Shown one piece after another: positions 7,664 through 16,024 of a DNA stretch of 44,635 nucleotides. Source of the stretch: Pseudomonadota bacterium. GTDB taxonomy: Bacteria > Pseudomonadota > Alphaproteobacteria > Rhizobiales > Hyphomicrobiaceae. The notes beneath the pieces are model-generated. The model had not been told where the DNA came from and did not search any database. It was given only the letters and a program-made list of their open reading frames with translations. The position numbers and the translations under genes were made by a program. Numbering within the stretch: the stretch's first letter is position 1; every line of letters starts with the position of its first letter. Where the stretch lies: assembly GCA_023416575.1 (NCBI GenBank), contig JAEZHL010000158.1, positions 1 through 44,635 on the forward strand, given 5' to 3'.

Positions 7664-9507
7664 GTCAGCGCGAAGCCGGAGCCACCGCGTAGTCCGGCGC
7701 GAACGGCCGTTTCGAGGGCCAGCGAGCCAGCCTGCTCGGCGAGACCTTCGGGCACAACCCAGAGCGTGTAATCGCTGGCGATGACCGGGCGCTGGCACAT
7801 CAGGCGGCCCGCATCTAGGCGGCAGGTCGGATCGGCCATGACCGTGCGCGGCTCGCGGCGGTCATGGCGCAGGATTCGAAGGTCGATCGGCTGAACCTCC
7901 GCCATGGTGCGCTCGAGATCGACATTGCGAAAGACACACGTCAGCGTGTTGTTGCACAGGCCGGCCCGCGAACCGAGAGCAACACCGGGTCCGAACGCCT
8001 TGCCACGTGAGATGGGTTCCGCTGAGGCGCCGGCCCCGCGGCTGACATAGCATCGAGCTCCGACGCAAAGGATCGGATCGGCCGTCTTGTCGAACCTGCG
8101 GATGCCGCGGCTGCCAGGCTGCATGGCCAGGAGCACCGTGACTCGGGTCCGGAAGAGCGGTTCGATTGGCTCGAAGTCCGGGTCGCCGCCTGTGCGTGCG
8201 CCGATCCCGTAGGGTGGCTCGAAGCCATAATCGCGGCTCCGCCTGGTGTCCCGAATTTGCTTCATCTTGTGCGCAAGGCGCTGGGCTTCGATGGCGCGAT
8301 CAAGCTCGGCCTCATCCGGTGCTTCGGCCGCTGGAAACAGCGCCACCGTCCGCATCTGCTCGGCTTTGCGCCGCTCTTCCGCTTCGAGCTGACGCTCAAC
8401 CGCGATCCGGCGCGCCTCGGCTGTCCTGCGAGCTTCATCCTGGGCGGCGATTTCGGCAAGGCGCCTTGCTTCGGCAGCCCTGCGCTCCTCCTCTGCCCGC
8501 CGCCGTTCGTCGGCGATCCGGCGCTCTTCGGCTTCCCTGTGGGCTTTCTCCTGGGCGGCAATTTCGGCAAGGCGTCTTGCTTCGGCGGCTCTGCGCTCCT
8601 CCTCTGCGCGCCGGCGTTCTTCAGCGATGCGCCGCTCGTCGGCTTCCCTGTGGGCTTTCTCCTGGGCGGCAATTTCGGCGAGGCGCCTTGCTTCGGCGGC
8701 TCTGCGATCCTCCTCTGCCCGCCGCCGTTCGTCGGCGATCCGGCGCTCCTCAGCTGCCCTGCGGGCTTCTTCCTGAGCGGCGATTTCGGCGAGGCGCCTT
8801 GCTTCGGCCGCCCTGCGCTCCTCCTCTGCGCGCCGCCGTTCATCGGCGATCCGGCGCTCTTCGGCTTCCCTGTGGGCTTTCTCCTGGGCGGCAATTTCGG
8901 CGAGGCGCCTTGCTTCGGCGGCTCTGCGCTCCTCCTCTGCGCGCTGACGTTTTTCAGCAACGCGACGCTCCTCAGCTTCTCTGCGAGCTTCCTCCTGGGC
9001 AGCGGCTTCGGCGAGGCGCTTGGCTTCGGCTTCCTTGCGCTCGGCCTCGGCGCGCCGCCGCTGCTCCTCTTCCGCGGCCTTCGCGGCGCGGATCCGCTCG
9101 GCTTCCGCTTCGGCCTGCTCGACCTTGCGCAGCCGCTCTTCCATTTCCAGTCGGCGCTCCTCGGCTTCTGCCCGAGCGCGCGCCAGCATCTCGGCCTCGT
9201 CTGCTTCGCGTTGCGCCTTGGCGCGCCGCTCGGCCTCGGCCTTTTCCGCTGCTCGGCGTTTCGGCTCCGACTTGTCCTTTGCCACCTCGGCGACCCGAGG
9301 TCCGGGAACTTCCGCTACAGGGGCGGAAGCAGGAGGGGCCTCGTCGCTCTGGGCGATTTCTGACGACGTACTTCCAGTCGCGAACTTTTCCGCAAGGGCG
9401 TGGGCGGCTTCATCGCCAGCCTCGACGGTGCACGCGGACAGCGCCAAGGCGGCGATCAGGGCTGCAGTGAGAGAGGCGAATTTGCAGCGTTCCGGGGGAG
9501 TGCGCAT
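7651..9507 (-). CDS. Lipoprotein with long repetitive coiled coil and C-terminal globular domain
   Basis: The 618-residue product starts with a lipoprotein signal (hydrophobic core TAALIAALALSAC, lipobox LSAC, lipidated Cys26). Residues about 90-370 are almost entirely Ala/Glu/Arg/Lys and should form a long charged helix. The central part is built from 37-residue units of the type AEARRLAEIAAQEKAHREAE plus ERRIADERRRAEEERRA, encoded by 111-bp tandem repeats. The C-terminal ~190 residues are globular, with four or more cysteines (LCVGARCYVS, LCNNTLTCVF, CRLDAGRLMC) and end in LTGGR. The helix could span periplasmic distance, with the C-domain as binding module. I do not know its function. A plus-strand frame of over 400 codons across the repeat is a shadow of the biased codons. 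Confidence 0.8.
   Translation of the reverse strand: MRTPPERCKFASLTAALIAALALSACTVEAGDEAAHALAEKFATGSTSSEIAQSDEAPPASAPVAEVPGPRVAEVAKDKSEPKRRAAEKAEAERRAKAQREADEAEMLARARAEAEERRLEMEERLRKVEQAEAEAERIRAAKAAEEEQRRRAEAERKEAEAKRLAEAAAQEEARREAEERRVAEKRQRAEEERRAAEARRLAEIAAQEKAHREAEERRIADERRRAEEERRAAEARRLAEIAAQEEARRAAEERRIADERRRAEEDRRAAEARRLAEIAAQEKAHREADERRIAEERRRAEEERRAAEARRLAEIAAQEKAHREAEERRIADERRRAEEERRAAEARRLAEIAAQDEARRTAEARRIAVERQLEAEERRKAEQMRTVALFPAAEAPDEAELDRAIEAQRLAHKMKQIRDTRRSRDYGFEPPYGIGARTGGDPDFEPIEPLFRTRVTVLLAMQPGSRGIRRFDKTADPILCVGARCYVSRGAGASAEPISRGKAFGPGVALGSRAGLCNNTLTCVFRNVDLERTMAEVQPIDLRILRHDRREPRTVMADPTCRLDAGRLMCQRPVIASDYTLWVVPEGLAEQAGSLALETAVRAGLRGGSGFALTGGR
8449..9003 (-). repeat. Five 111-bp tandem repeats inside the lipoprotein gene
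   Basis: The segment TTTCGGC(A/G)AGGCG(C/T)CTTGC recurs at exact 111-bp steps (units beginning 8449, 8560, 8671, 8782 and 8893), with a more diverged sixth copy from 9004. Each unit encodes 37 residues, so unit gain or loss keeps the frame. Confidence 0.9.
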
Positions 9508-9684
9508 GGAGGTTCACGCTCACGATAGAGGTGACATGCCGCGCGCCGAGGCCGGGGCGGCGGAATAGAACCCGCCGGATGCCTCGCGCGGGCCGACCTT
9601 CCAACGTCTACGTGATGACTGCGGCCGTAAGGCGGAGAACGGATGAATCCCAGGTGAACGATGCGCCGTCGAGCGTCCGTGATC

Positions 9685-10848
9685 TCAGTCGGTCCGGTCC
9701 CACTCGGCACGCACGGCAGGGTCGGTCTCGCCCGAGGCGTGACGAGATCTCAGCCGCGCGAACGTCTCTGCGTCGCTGAGCCTCCAGACGGCCCATGCCA
9801 CCATCGCCCGCACCAAAGGGGAGGGATCGCCGGCGAGGGCTTCGACGTGAGGCAGCAAGTCGGCATCGCCGGAGTTGCCGGCAGCGATCAGCACGTTGCG
9901 CAGGAAGCGATCGCGACCCGTGCGCTTGATCGGCGTGCCCGCGAACCGGACGCGGAACGCCGCGTCGTCGAGTTGAAGCAGATCGGCCAAGGAGGCATTG
10001 ACGGCTTCGGGCCGATGGTAGCGGCGGATCTCTTGCGATGCCTGGGCGAACTTGTTCCAAGGGCAGACCGCGAGGCAGTCGTCGCAGCCGAACACGCGAT
10101 TGCCGATGGCGCTGCGGAACTCCTCGCCGATATGCCCCTTATGCTCGATCGTGAGGTAGGCGATACACCGGCGGGCATCCAGCTGGTAGGGCGATGGAAA
10201 AGCTGCGGTCGGGCAGACATCCAGGCAGCGCCGGCAAGAGCCGCAATGGCTCCGCTCAGGCGGGTCGGGCGGCAGCTCGGCGGTCGTTAAAATCGCCCCG
10301 AGGAAGAGCCAAGAGCCGTGCTCGCGCGAGACGAGGTTCGTGTGCTTCCCCTGCCAGCCGATCCCTGCGGCTTCGGCGAGCGGCTTCTCCATGAGCGGCG
10401 CCGTGTCGACGAAAACCTTGACGTCGGCCCCGCTTGCCTTGGCGAGACCCGCAGCGACTTGCTTGAGACGACCCTTGATTATGTCGTGGTAGTCCTTGCT
10501 CTGAGCGTAGCAGGAGATCGCGCCGCGCGCTGGCTCCGCGAGTACGGCAAGCGGATCGCGGTCTGGCGCGTAGCTGAAACCCAGCATAATGATGGATCGC
10601 ACCTCGGGCCACAGCACCTTCGGGTCGGCGCGCCGGTCTGCATTCGTCTGCATCCATTCCATGTCGCCATGACGGCCGGCTGATAGGAATGCCTTCAGCC
10701 GTTCTCCGGCCGGACCGATCGCATCAGGCGCAGCCACGCGCACGACCGCGAATCCGAGTTCGCGGGCGGTTTGCAGAACGCTGGCTTTGAGATTCTGGCT
10801 CATCCTCTCTTGCTCAGTCGCGAGGTCCGGCGCGCGCTCCTCGCTCAT
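9685..10848 (-). CDS. queG: Epoxyqueuosine reductase
   Basis: Cobalamin- and iron-sulfur-dependent enzyme that reduces epoxyqueuosine to queuosine in the wobble position of tRNAs with GUN anticodons. Its 387 residues contain the expected features: proton-donor Asp148 in VFVDTAPLMEK, GWQGKHTNLVSREHGSW, the first cluster motif CGSCRRCLDVCP (Cys202, 205, 208, 212), Cys228 in RRCIAYLTIEHKG, and the second motif CDDCLAVCPWN (Cys255, 258, 262). A HEAT-like tail follows (LLPHVEALAGDPSPLVRAMVAWAVWRL). AGGAG lies 5 bp before the ATG at 10848, which supports this start over the internal Met16. It is downstream of fzlA on the same strand. Confidence 0.95.
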   Translation of the reverse strand: MSEERAPDLATEQERMSQNLKASVLQTARELGFAVVRVAAPDAIGPAGERLKAFLSAGRHGDMEWMQTNADRRADPKVLWPEVRSIIMLGFSYAPDRDPLAVLAEPARGAISCYAQSKDYHDIIKGRLKQVAAGLAKASGADVKVFVDTAPLMEKPLAEAAGIGWQGKHTNLVSREHGSWLFLGAILTTAELPPDPPERSHCGSCRRCLDVCPTAAFPSPYQLDARRCIAYLTIEHKGHIGEEFRSAIGNRVFGCDDCLAVCPWNKFAQASQEIRRYHRPEAVNASLADLLQLDDAAFRVRFAGTPIKRTGRDRFLRNVLIAAGNSGDADLLPHVEALAGDPSPLVRAMVAWAVWRLSDAETFARLRSRHASGETDPAVRAEWDRTD

Positions 10849-10921
10849 GCCGACTCCTGTGCGCAGCTATCGCTTCCGTGGATGGAGATCACCCGATAGG
10901 GGGCCGCCTCAGCCCGCTGGA

Positions 10922-11617
10922 CTAGAAGTCCAGGTCCTCGTAATGCGGCGGCGGTGTCACGCCGGGGACACGGTCGGCCAGGATGGGGCGAAACGAGCGG
11001 CGGGACTTGATCCGCACGTACCACTCTTTGGCATTGGGGAACTCTTCCCAGGGGACCTCTCCGAAGAAATCGACGCATGATAGATGCGCTGCCGCGGCGA
11101 TATCGGCAAAGCTCATTTCGTCGCCGGCGAGCCAGCGCCGGTGGTCGGCCAGGAAGCTGATGTAGCGCAAATGATAGCGCAGGTTCGCGCGAACCGCCCG
11201 GAGCACCTCCATGTCCGGGTTGCGCGGCGGGCGTCCTGCGATCCGGGCGAAGAGCTTTTCGTGCAACAGATCGCGAACCACCTCGCGGTTGAGCTTGCGA
11301 TGGAACCAGTCGACCAGGCGGCGGACCTCGGCGCGCTCCTCGCTGTTGCCCGGGAACAGCGGGACCGTCAGGCCGTCGATCGGGTGGTGGGTGAATTCCT
11401 CGGCCAGGTATTCGGAAATGGCATAGGCACCGCACAGCAGCACGCCATCGTCGAGCCTGAGAACTGGAAGCTCGCCGGACGGGTTGATGGCCAGGAATTC
11501 GGGCCGCCATTCCCACGGCTTCTCCTCGACCAGCTCGGTCTCGATCGCCAGTTCCCCAAGCGCGATGCGGATGGCGCGTGATGCAGGGCAGAGCCGGTAG
11601 TGGGCGAGCGTATGCAT
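10922..11617 (-). CDS. fzlA: GST-like cell-division protein FzlA
   Basis: A 231-residue protein with an N-terminal thioredoxin-like domain (MHTLAHYRLCPASRAIRIALGE, then NPSGELPVLRLDDG) and an all-helical C-terminal GST domain ending in the conserved tail VPGVTPPPHYEDLDF. This tail and the SCVDFFGEVPWEEFPNAKEWYVRIKSR region are, as I recall, hallmarks of FzlA. FzlA in Caulobacter binds FtsZ filaments, curves them, and links the Z-ring to septal wall synthesis; it is not a classical glutathione enzyme. The position next to queG and uppP agrees with other alphaproteobacteria. A plain GST annotation is the fallback. It is divergent from uppP. Confidence 0.82.
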   Translation of the reverse strand: MHTLAHYRLCPASRAIRIALGELAIETELVEEKPWEWRPEFLAINPSGELPVLRLDDGVLLCGAYAISEYLAEEFTHHPIDGLTVPLFPGNSEERAEVRRLVDWFHRKLNREVVRDLLHEKLFARIAGRPPRNPDMEVLRAVRANLRYHLRYISFLADHRRWLAGDEMSFADIAAAAHLSCVDFFGEVPWEEFPNAKEWYVRIKSRRSFRPILADRVPGVTPPPHYEDLDF

Positions 11618-11793
11618 GGCCTCGTGCAGCTTCAGACAACTCCTTGTTGTGGCTACCCGCTAGATTCGTCAAGTCAGGGGCAGAATTACACCACGGCTGT
11701 TCCTTCGTGCCGGAAATCTGTTAGATGCGGGTGCGGGACGGGAGTTGGTTGGGCTGGCGCCGATCGGCGTGCCGGAATCGATAGGAAGCGCGC

Positions 11794-12591
11794 ATGCCGT
11801 TATGGCAGGTCCTGTTGCTCGGCCTCATCGAAGGCCTGACTGAGTTCATCCCCGTTTCATCCACCGGACACCTTCTGCTCGTCGGCCATTTTCTCGGCTT
11901 CGAATCGCCCGGCAAGGCGTTCGAGGTCCTCATACAGTTCGGGGCTATCCTTGCCCTGCTGACGGTCTATGCGTCGCGGCTCATCGACTTGGCGGCGGAG
12001 CTGCCGACGAGCCCGCGCGCCCGCCGCTTCGTGCTGGGTGTGGTGCTCGCCTTTCTCCCTGCGGCGATCGCCGGTGTCGCCTTGCACGGCTTCATCAAGA
12101 CGGTTCTGTTCGAGAGCCCGAAGATCGTCTGCATCTCCTTGATCGTAGGCGGTATCGTCTTGCTGTACATCGATCGCTTGCCACTCAAGCCGCGCTACAA
12201 GGACGTGATGGATTTCCCGCCGTCGCTGGCGTTCAAAATCGGCATCTGTCAGGCTGCGGCGCTCCTTCCGGGACTGTCGCGCTCCGGATCGACCATCGTC
12301 GGCGCTCTCCTGCTCGGGACGGACAAGCGTTCGGCCGCCGAGTTCTCATTCTTCCTCGCCATGCCAACGATGGCAGGCGCGTTTACCTACGATCTCTATA
12401 AGAACTGGTCGCTGCTTCAGCCGCAGGACATGGGCAACATCGCCGTCGGATTCGTCGCCGCCTTTATCGCGGCGGTCGTGGTCGTGCGCTTCCTGCTCGA
12501 GTTCGTCAGCCGCTATGGTTTCGCGCTGTTCGGGTGGTGGCGCATCGTCGTTGGCGTGATCGGGCTCGGCGCCTTGGCCGTATACGGCTGA
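11794..12591 (+). CDS. uppP: Undecaprenyl-diphosphate phosphatase
   Basis: Integral inner-membrane enzyme (265 residues, about eight membrane passes) that removes one phosphate from undecaprenyl diphosphate so that the carrier lipid can be reused for peptidoglycan and polysaccharide synthesis. The catalytic motifs are present: ExxxE at Glu13/Glu17 followed by FIPVSSTGHL, and PGLSRSGSTI (about residues 158-167). AGGA lies 7 bp before the ATG. It confers bacitracin tolerance when overproduced (family knowledge, also called bacA). It is divergent from fzlA and convergent with ptsN, with only 15 bp between the two stops. Confidence 0.96.
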   Translation: MPLWQVLLLGLIEGLTEFIPVSSTGHLLLVGHFLGFESPGKAFEVLIQFGAILALLTVYASRLIDLAAELPTSPRARRFVLGVVLAFLPAAIAGVALHGFIKTVLFESPKIVCISLIVGGIVLLYIDRLPLKPRYKDVMDFPPSLAFKIGICQAAALLPGLSRSGSTIVGALLLGTDKRSAAEFSFFLAMPTMAGAFTYDLYKNWSLLQPQDMGNIAVGFVAAFIAAVVVVRFLLEFVSRYGFALFGWWRIVVGVIGLGALAVYG

Positions 12592-12606
12592 GGCGCCTGT
12601 CGCGAA

Positions 12607-13071
12607 TCAGGAGACGTGAGTCGTCGCGGGCTCGGTCAGAATGGCATAGAGCGCGGCGCTGTCCTTGGCCGAACGCAGGCGGCCAATAGTGTTCGGCTCG
12701 CGCAGCAGGCGCGAGATACGGGCCAAAGCCTTCAGGTGATCTCCGCTCGCGTGCTCCGGCGCGAGCAACAGGAAAATGAGGTCGACGGGCTCGTTGTCGA
12801 GCGAATCGAACTCGATCGGTTCTTCCAGGCGCGCGAAGAGACACACGATCTTGTCGAGTGAGCGAAGCTTGACATGCGGAATCGCGAGGCCGCGCCCGAG
12901 CCCGGTGGAGCCGAGGCGTTCCCGCCGCAAGAGTGTGTCGAACAGGTCACGTGCCGGAAGGCCAGTGACCTCGGCGGCGCGCTGGCTCAGCTCCTGCAAT
13001 GCCTGCTTCTTGCTCTTCGCCTTCAGGGAGGGAATGACCCCCTCAGGCGTTAGCAAATCCCCAAGTTCCAT
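12607..13071 (-). CDS. ptsN: Nitrogen PTS regulatory enzyme IIA
   Basis: A 154-residue EIIA-Ntr protein, the phospho-acceptor end of the regulatory PTS-Ntr chain (PtsP-PtsO-PtsN) that links nitrogen and potassium status to metabolism. The phosphorylated histidine is His66 in GLAIPHVKL; further family motifs are GLGRGLAIPH and PVDLIFLLLAPE. It is in the rpoN neighbourhood, as in most proteobacteria, but 443 bp from the rpoN stop, with no hpf gene in between. Confidence 0.95.
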   Translation of the reverse strand: MELGDLLTPEGVIPSLKAKSKKQALQELSQRAAEVTGLPARDLFDTLLRRERLGSTGLGRGLAIPHVKLRSLDKIVCLFARLEEPIEFDSLDNEPVDLIFLLLAPEHASGDHLKALARISRLLREPNTIGRLRSAKDSAALYAILTEPATTHVS

Positions 13072-13514
13072 GATGCTGCAATCCCTTCCGGGTCGTGACA
13101 GGCTCCAGTGAAAGGTGCGCAGTTCTCACGGTTGCTGCGCTTTCCGGTCTGCATCAGATGCGCATTTCCGCCCGGGATCTCACCTTCGGGGAGCATCCGG
13201 CGTAAGTCGATCTAAGGCTCATTATGTCGGGAATGCGACGCATACTCCCGTACTTCCGCCATTCATGCGAAACAACAGAAACATATGGCCCCGTCAAGTC
13301 CGGCAACATCAAGGCTGGGACGCGTATGCTGCGCACCTCCGCCTGCTGCCTGTTACTCGCTTGCCCGGCGCGATGTTCGTTGTTTGTTCTTGCGCGTGTC
13401 AAATTCCCGATCTTTCTCTGGGAGGCGCTGACGCAACCTGGCGGCCTCACAAAGCCGCTTGTTCCTGACGGTGCAACACTACCGAAAGACGTTACGCAGG
13501 CCTGCCTGCCCGGC
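13072..13514. other. 443-bp spacer between rpoN and ptsN
   Basis: Neither strand shows a convincing gene. The two open frames of about 120 residues that cross it (plus 13224-13589 and minus 13154-13540) have no recognisable motif and unlike composition. Homologues in other genomes usually carry hpf (ribosome hibernation factor) here; I found no intact or decayed hpf. The region presumably holds the ptsN promoter. Confidence 0.5.
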
Positions 13515-15044
13515 TCAAGCGACGCTGCGGGCGCCAGCACTCAGCCGCTTCTCTCGCCGCCTCTGGACGGAAGAGGGAATCCGCATTGATTCGCGGTACT
13601 TAGCCACGGTCCGCCGCGCGATGTCAATGCCGTCGGCTTTGAGGCGCTCGACGATCATGTCGTCGGAGAGGACGGTTTCGCTCGTCTCGGCATCGATCAG
13701 CTGCCGGATGCGGTGGCGAACAGCCTCTGAGGAGACCGCGTCGCCATCACCCGCCGCCGCGATGGCAGAGGTGAAGAAATACTTCAGTTCGAAATTGCCA
13801 CGCGGCGTGGCCATGTACTTGTTCGAGGTCACGCGGCTGATCGTCGATTCGTGCATCGAGATCGCGTCAGCCACGGTCTTCAGGTTCAATGGCCGGAGGT
13901 GCTGCACGCCATAGGTGAAGAAGCCGTCCTGCTGGCGAACGATCTCCTCGGCAACGCGCAGGATCGTGCGCGCCCGTTGGTCGAGGCTCTTCACCAGCCA
14001 ATTGGCCGATTGCAGGCAGTTCAACAGGTACGATTTGCCTTCGCTGTCCCGAGCCGCCCCCGATACCCGGGAATAGTATGAACGGTTGACCAGCAGGCGT
14101 GGCAGCGTCTCGGAGTTGAGCTCGATATGCCAACCGCCATCATTGGCGGCGCGAACGATCACGTCTGGAACAACGGGCTGCACCTGGGCGGAACCGAAGA
14201 TCAGCCCCGGCTTGGGATTGAGTTGTTTGATCTCCGCGATCATCTCGCGCAGCTCGTCCATGTCGACCCTGACGGCCTTCCGCAGGGCCACGAGATTGTG
14301 CGCGGCGAGCAACTCCAGATTGTCGAGCAGGCATGCGATCAAGGGATCGTAGCGGTTCTGGTCTTTGAGCTGGAGTGCCAAACACTCGGCCAAGTCACGC
14401 GCGAATACGCCGGCCGGGTCGCAGGTCTGTAGCTGCGCGAGAACCGCCTCGACGCGCTCCTGGGTTGTTCCGAGCTTATCGGCGACGCCGGAGAGCTCGC
14501 CGGTCAAATAGCCTGCCTCATCGATCATATCGATGAGGAACTGTCCGATGAGCCGGTCGACGGGGTCGACGAGCGTCAGGGGAAGCTGATCGAGCAGGTG
14601 ATCCTTCAGCGACACTTCGGAGGTTGCGAACGCCTCGACGTCGAAGTCTCCATCAGTAGAAGGAGCGCGCTGACGCAGCGAAGCCCAGGCACTGTCGCCA
14701 ACGTCTGGTCCGAGATCGACCGTCGTTGCGTCGGGGAAGACGGCATCCAGCTCAGCATCGAGGCTCGCTGCGGCTTGGACGTTATTCTCACCGAGGTGAA
14801 GCCAGTCGTCGGCGGCATCAGTTGACCCGTTCGCATCGGTGTCGCCGTCGCGGGGTCCGTCGAGCGGTTCGAGATCCCGATCGTCCTCCGCCCGTTCGAG
14901 CAGCGGATTGCGCTCGAGCTCGGCGTCGACGAATGCATTGAGCTCGAGGTTGGAGAATTGCAGGAGTCGGATCGCCTGCTGCAACTGGGGTGTCATCACC
15001 AGCTGCTGGCTCTGCCGGAACTCTAGCCTGGCGGAAAGCGCCAT
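13515..15044 (-). CDS. rpoN: RNA polymerase sigma-54 factor
   Basis: Alternative sigma factor (509 residues, normal length) that directs polymerase to -24/-12 promoters with the help of AAA+ activators. Region I is the glutamine-rich start (LEFRQSQQLVMTPQLQQAIRLLQ), region II is acidic (about residues 50-80), the core-binding and helix-turn-helix part follows (TVADAISMHESTISRVTSNKYMATPRG), and the RpoN box ARRTVAKYRE lies at residues 476-485. It is downstream of lptB, as in other alphaproteobacteria. Likely targets include nitrogen genes, but none is identifiable here. Confidence 0.97.
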   Translation of the reverse strand: MALSARLEFRQSQQLVMTPQLQQAIRLLQFSNLELNAFVDAELERNPLLERAEDDRDLEPLDGPRDGDTDANGSTDAADDWLHLGENNVQAAASLDAELDAVFPDATTVDLGPDVGDSAWASLRQRAPSTDGDFDVEAFATSEVSLKDHLLDQLPLTLVDPVDRLIGQFLIDMIDEAGYLTGELSGVADKLGTTQERVEAVLAQLQTCDPAGVFARDLAECLALQLKDQNRYDPLIACLLDNLELLAAHNLVALRKAVRVDMDELREMIAEIKQLNPKPGLIFGSAQVQPVVPDVIVRAANDGGWHIELNSETLPRLLVNRSYYSRVSGAARDSEGKSYLLNCLQSANWLVKSLDQRARTILRVAEEIVRQQDGFFTYGVQHLRPLNLKTVADAISMHESTISRVTSNKYMATPRGNFELKYFFTSAIAAAGDGDAVSSEAVRHRIRQLIDAETSETVLSDDMIVERLKADGIDIARRTVAKYRESMRIPSSVQRRREKRLSAGARSVA

Positions 15045-15106
15045 CGACTCACTACCTCGGCTGTCCTGCTGGGGAGCAGCACCGACCCAATTTTGCCAGG
15101 GGGTGC

Positions 15107-15964
15107 TTAACCGAACATATCGCCGAGATAAACCCTCCTGACGTCTTCGTTCTTTATGATTTCGTCAGGGTTACCCTGCGTCAGGACCTGACCGTCATAG
15201 ATGATGTAGGCACGGTCAATGAGGCTCAGCGTCTCGCGGACATTGTGGTCGGTGATGAGGACGCCGATCCCGCGCTGGGTCAAGTGGCGCACCAGCTCCT
15301 GAATATCGCCAACTGCAATCGGATCAATGCCGGCAAACGGCTCGTCGAGGAGCATGTACGACGGCCCGCTGGCCAGGGCGCGTGCAATTTCGCAGCGCCT
15401 GCGCTCGCCGCCGGAGAGCGCGATCGACGGCGACTTCCTGAGCCGGGTGATATTGAACTCCTCGAGCAGGCTGTCGAGCTTCTCGCGGCGCGCCCGGCGA
15501 TTGGGCTCGACCAGCTCGAGCACGGACATGATGTTCTGCTCGACGGTAAGACCACGGAAAATCGAGGCTTCCTGCGGCAGATAGCCGATTCCAAGCCGCG
15601 CGCGGCGGTACATCGGCAGCCGCGTCGCGTCGCGCCCATCGATGAAGATGTTACCGGCATCGGCCGGGACGAGACCCGTGATCATGTAGAAGACGGTCGT
15701 CTTGCCGGCGCCGTTCGGGCCAAGCAACCCGACCGATTCGCCACGTCCGACAGCAAGGCTCACGCCTTTGACGACCTTGCGTTTGCGATAGGACTTCTCG
15801 ACTTGGTGCACGGTCAGCCAGCCATCGGCGGCATAGGGCTGCGCATCATCAGCGGCGTCCCACGCTTCATCGGCGGACCCGTTCTGGTAGCCTGCAAAAG
15901 GGGCGGCGGCGTCCTGGTCTGCCTCCGAGCCTGAACGCCGCCAGCCGAAAGGAATGAGCTTCAA
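15107..15964 (-). CDS. lptB: Lipopolysaccharide export ABC ATPase LptB
   Basis: Cytoplasmic ATPase of the LptB2FG complex that extracts lipopolysaccharide from the inner membrane and pushes it onto the LptC-LptA bridge. The 285 residues carry Walker A GPNGAGKT (82-89), the Q-loop YLPQEASIFRGLTVEQN, the signature LSGGERRR (183-190) and Walker B YMLLDEPFAGIDP (203-215), then the switch histidine in ITDHNVRETL. An extra ~48-residue Ala/Asp-rich N-terminal segment precedes the ABC domain; extensions of this kind occur in rhizobial LptB. It sits directly between the LptC-LptA fusion and rpoN, about 60 bp from each. Confidence 0.96.
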   Translation of the reverse strand: MKLIPFGWRRSGSEADQDAAAPFAGYQNGSADEAWDAADDAQPYAADGWLTVHQVEKSYRKRKVVKGVSLAVGRGESVGLLGPNGAGKTTVFYMITGLVPADAGNIFIDGRDATRLPMYRRARLGIGYLPQEASIFRGLTVEQNIMSVLELVEPNRRARREKLDSLLEEFNITRLRKSPSIALSGGERRRCEIARALASGPSYMLLDEPFAGIDPIAVGDIQELVRHLTQRGIGVLITDHNVRETLSLIDRAYIIYDGQVLTQGNPDEIIKNEDVRRVYLGDMFG

Positions 15965-16024
15965 GGTCTTGGCATCCTGCTGTTTGCGGTTAGCCGGCTC
16001 AAAGGTGTGCGCTGTGACGTCATT

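Noticed and set aside
8449..9003. CRISPR-like periodicity
   Set aside because: The repeats are contiguous, 111 bp, in frame and coding, with no unique spacers.
8166..9470. 434-codon and 368-codon plus-strand frames across the repeat lipoprotein
   Set aside because: Shadows of the 111-bp repeats; the minus strand has a lipobox, repeat helix logic and a normal start.
13154..13589. Two ~120-codon frames in the rpoN-ptsN gap as a possible hpf or new gene
   Set aside because: No HPF motif, no good ribosome-binding site, and unlike composition on both strands.
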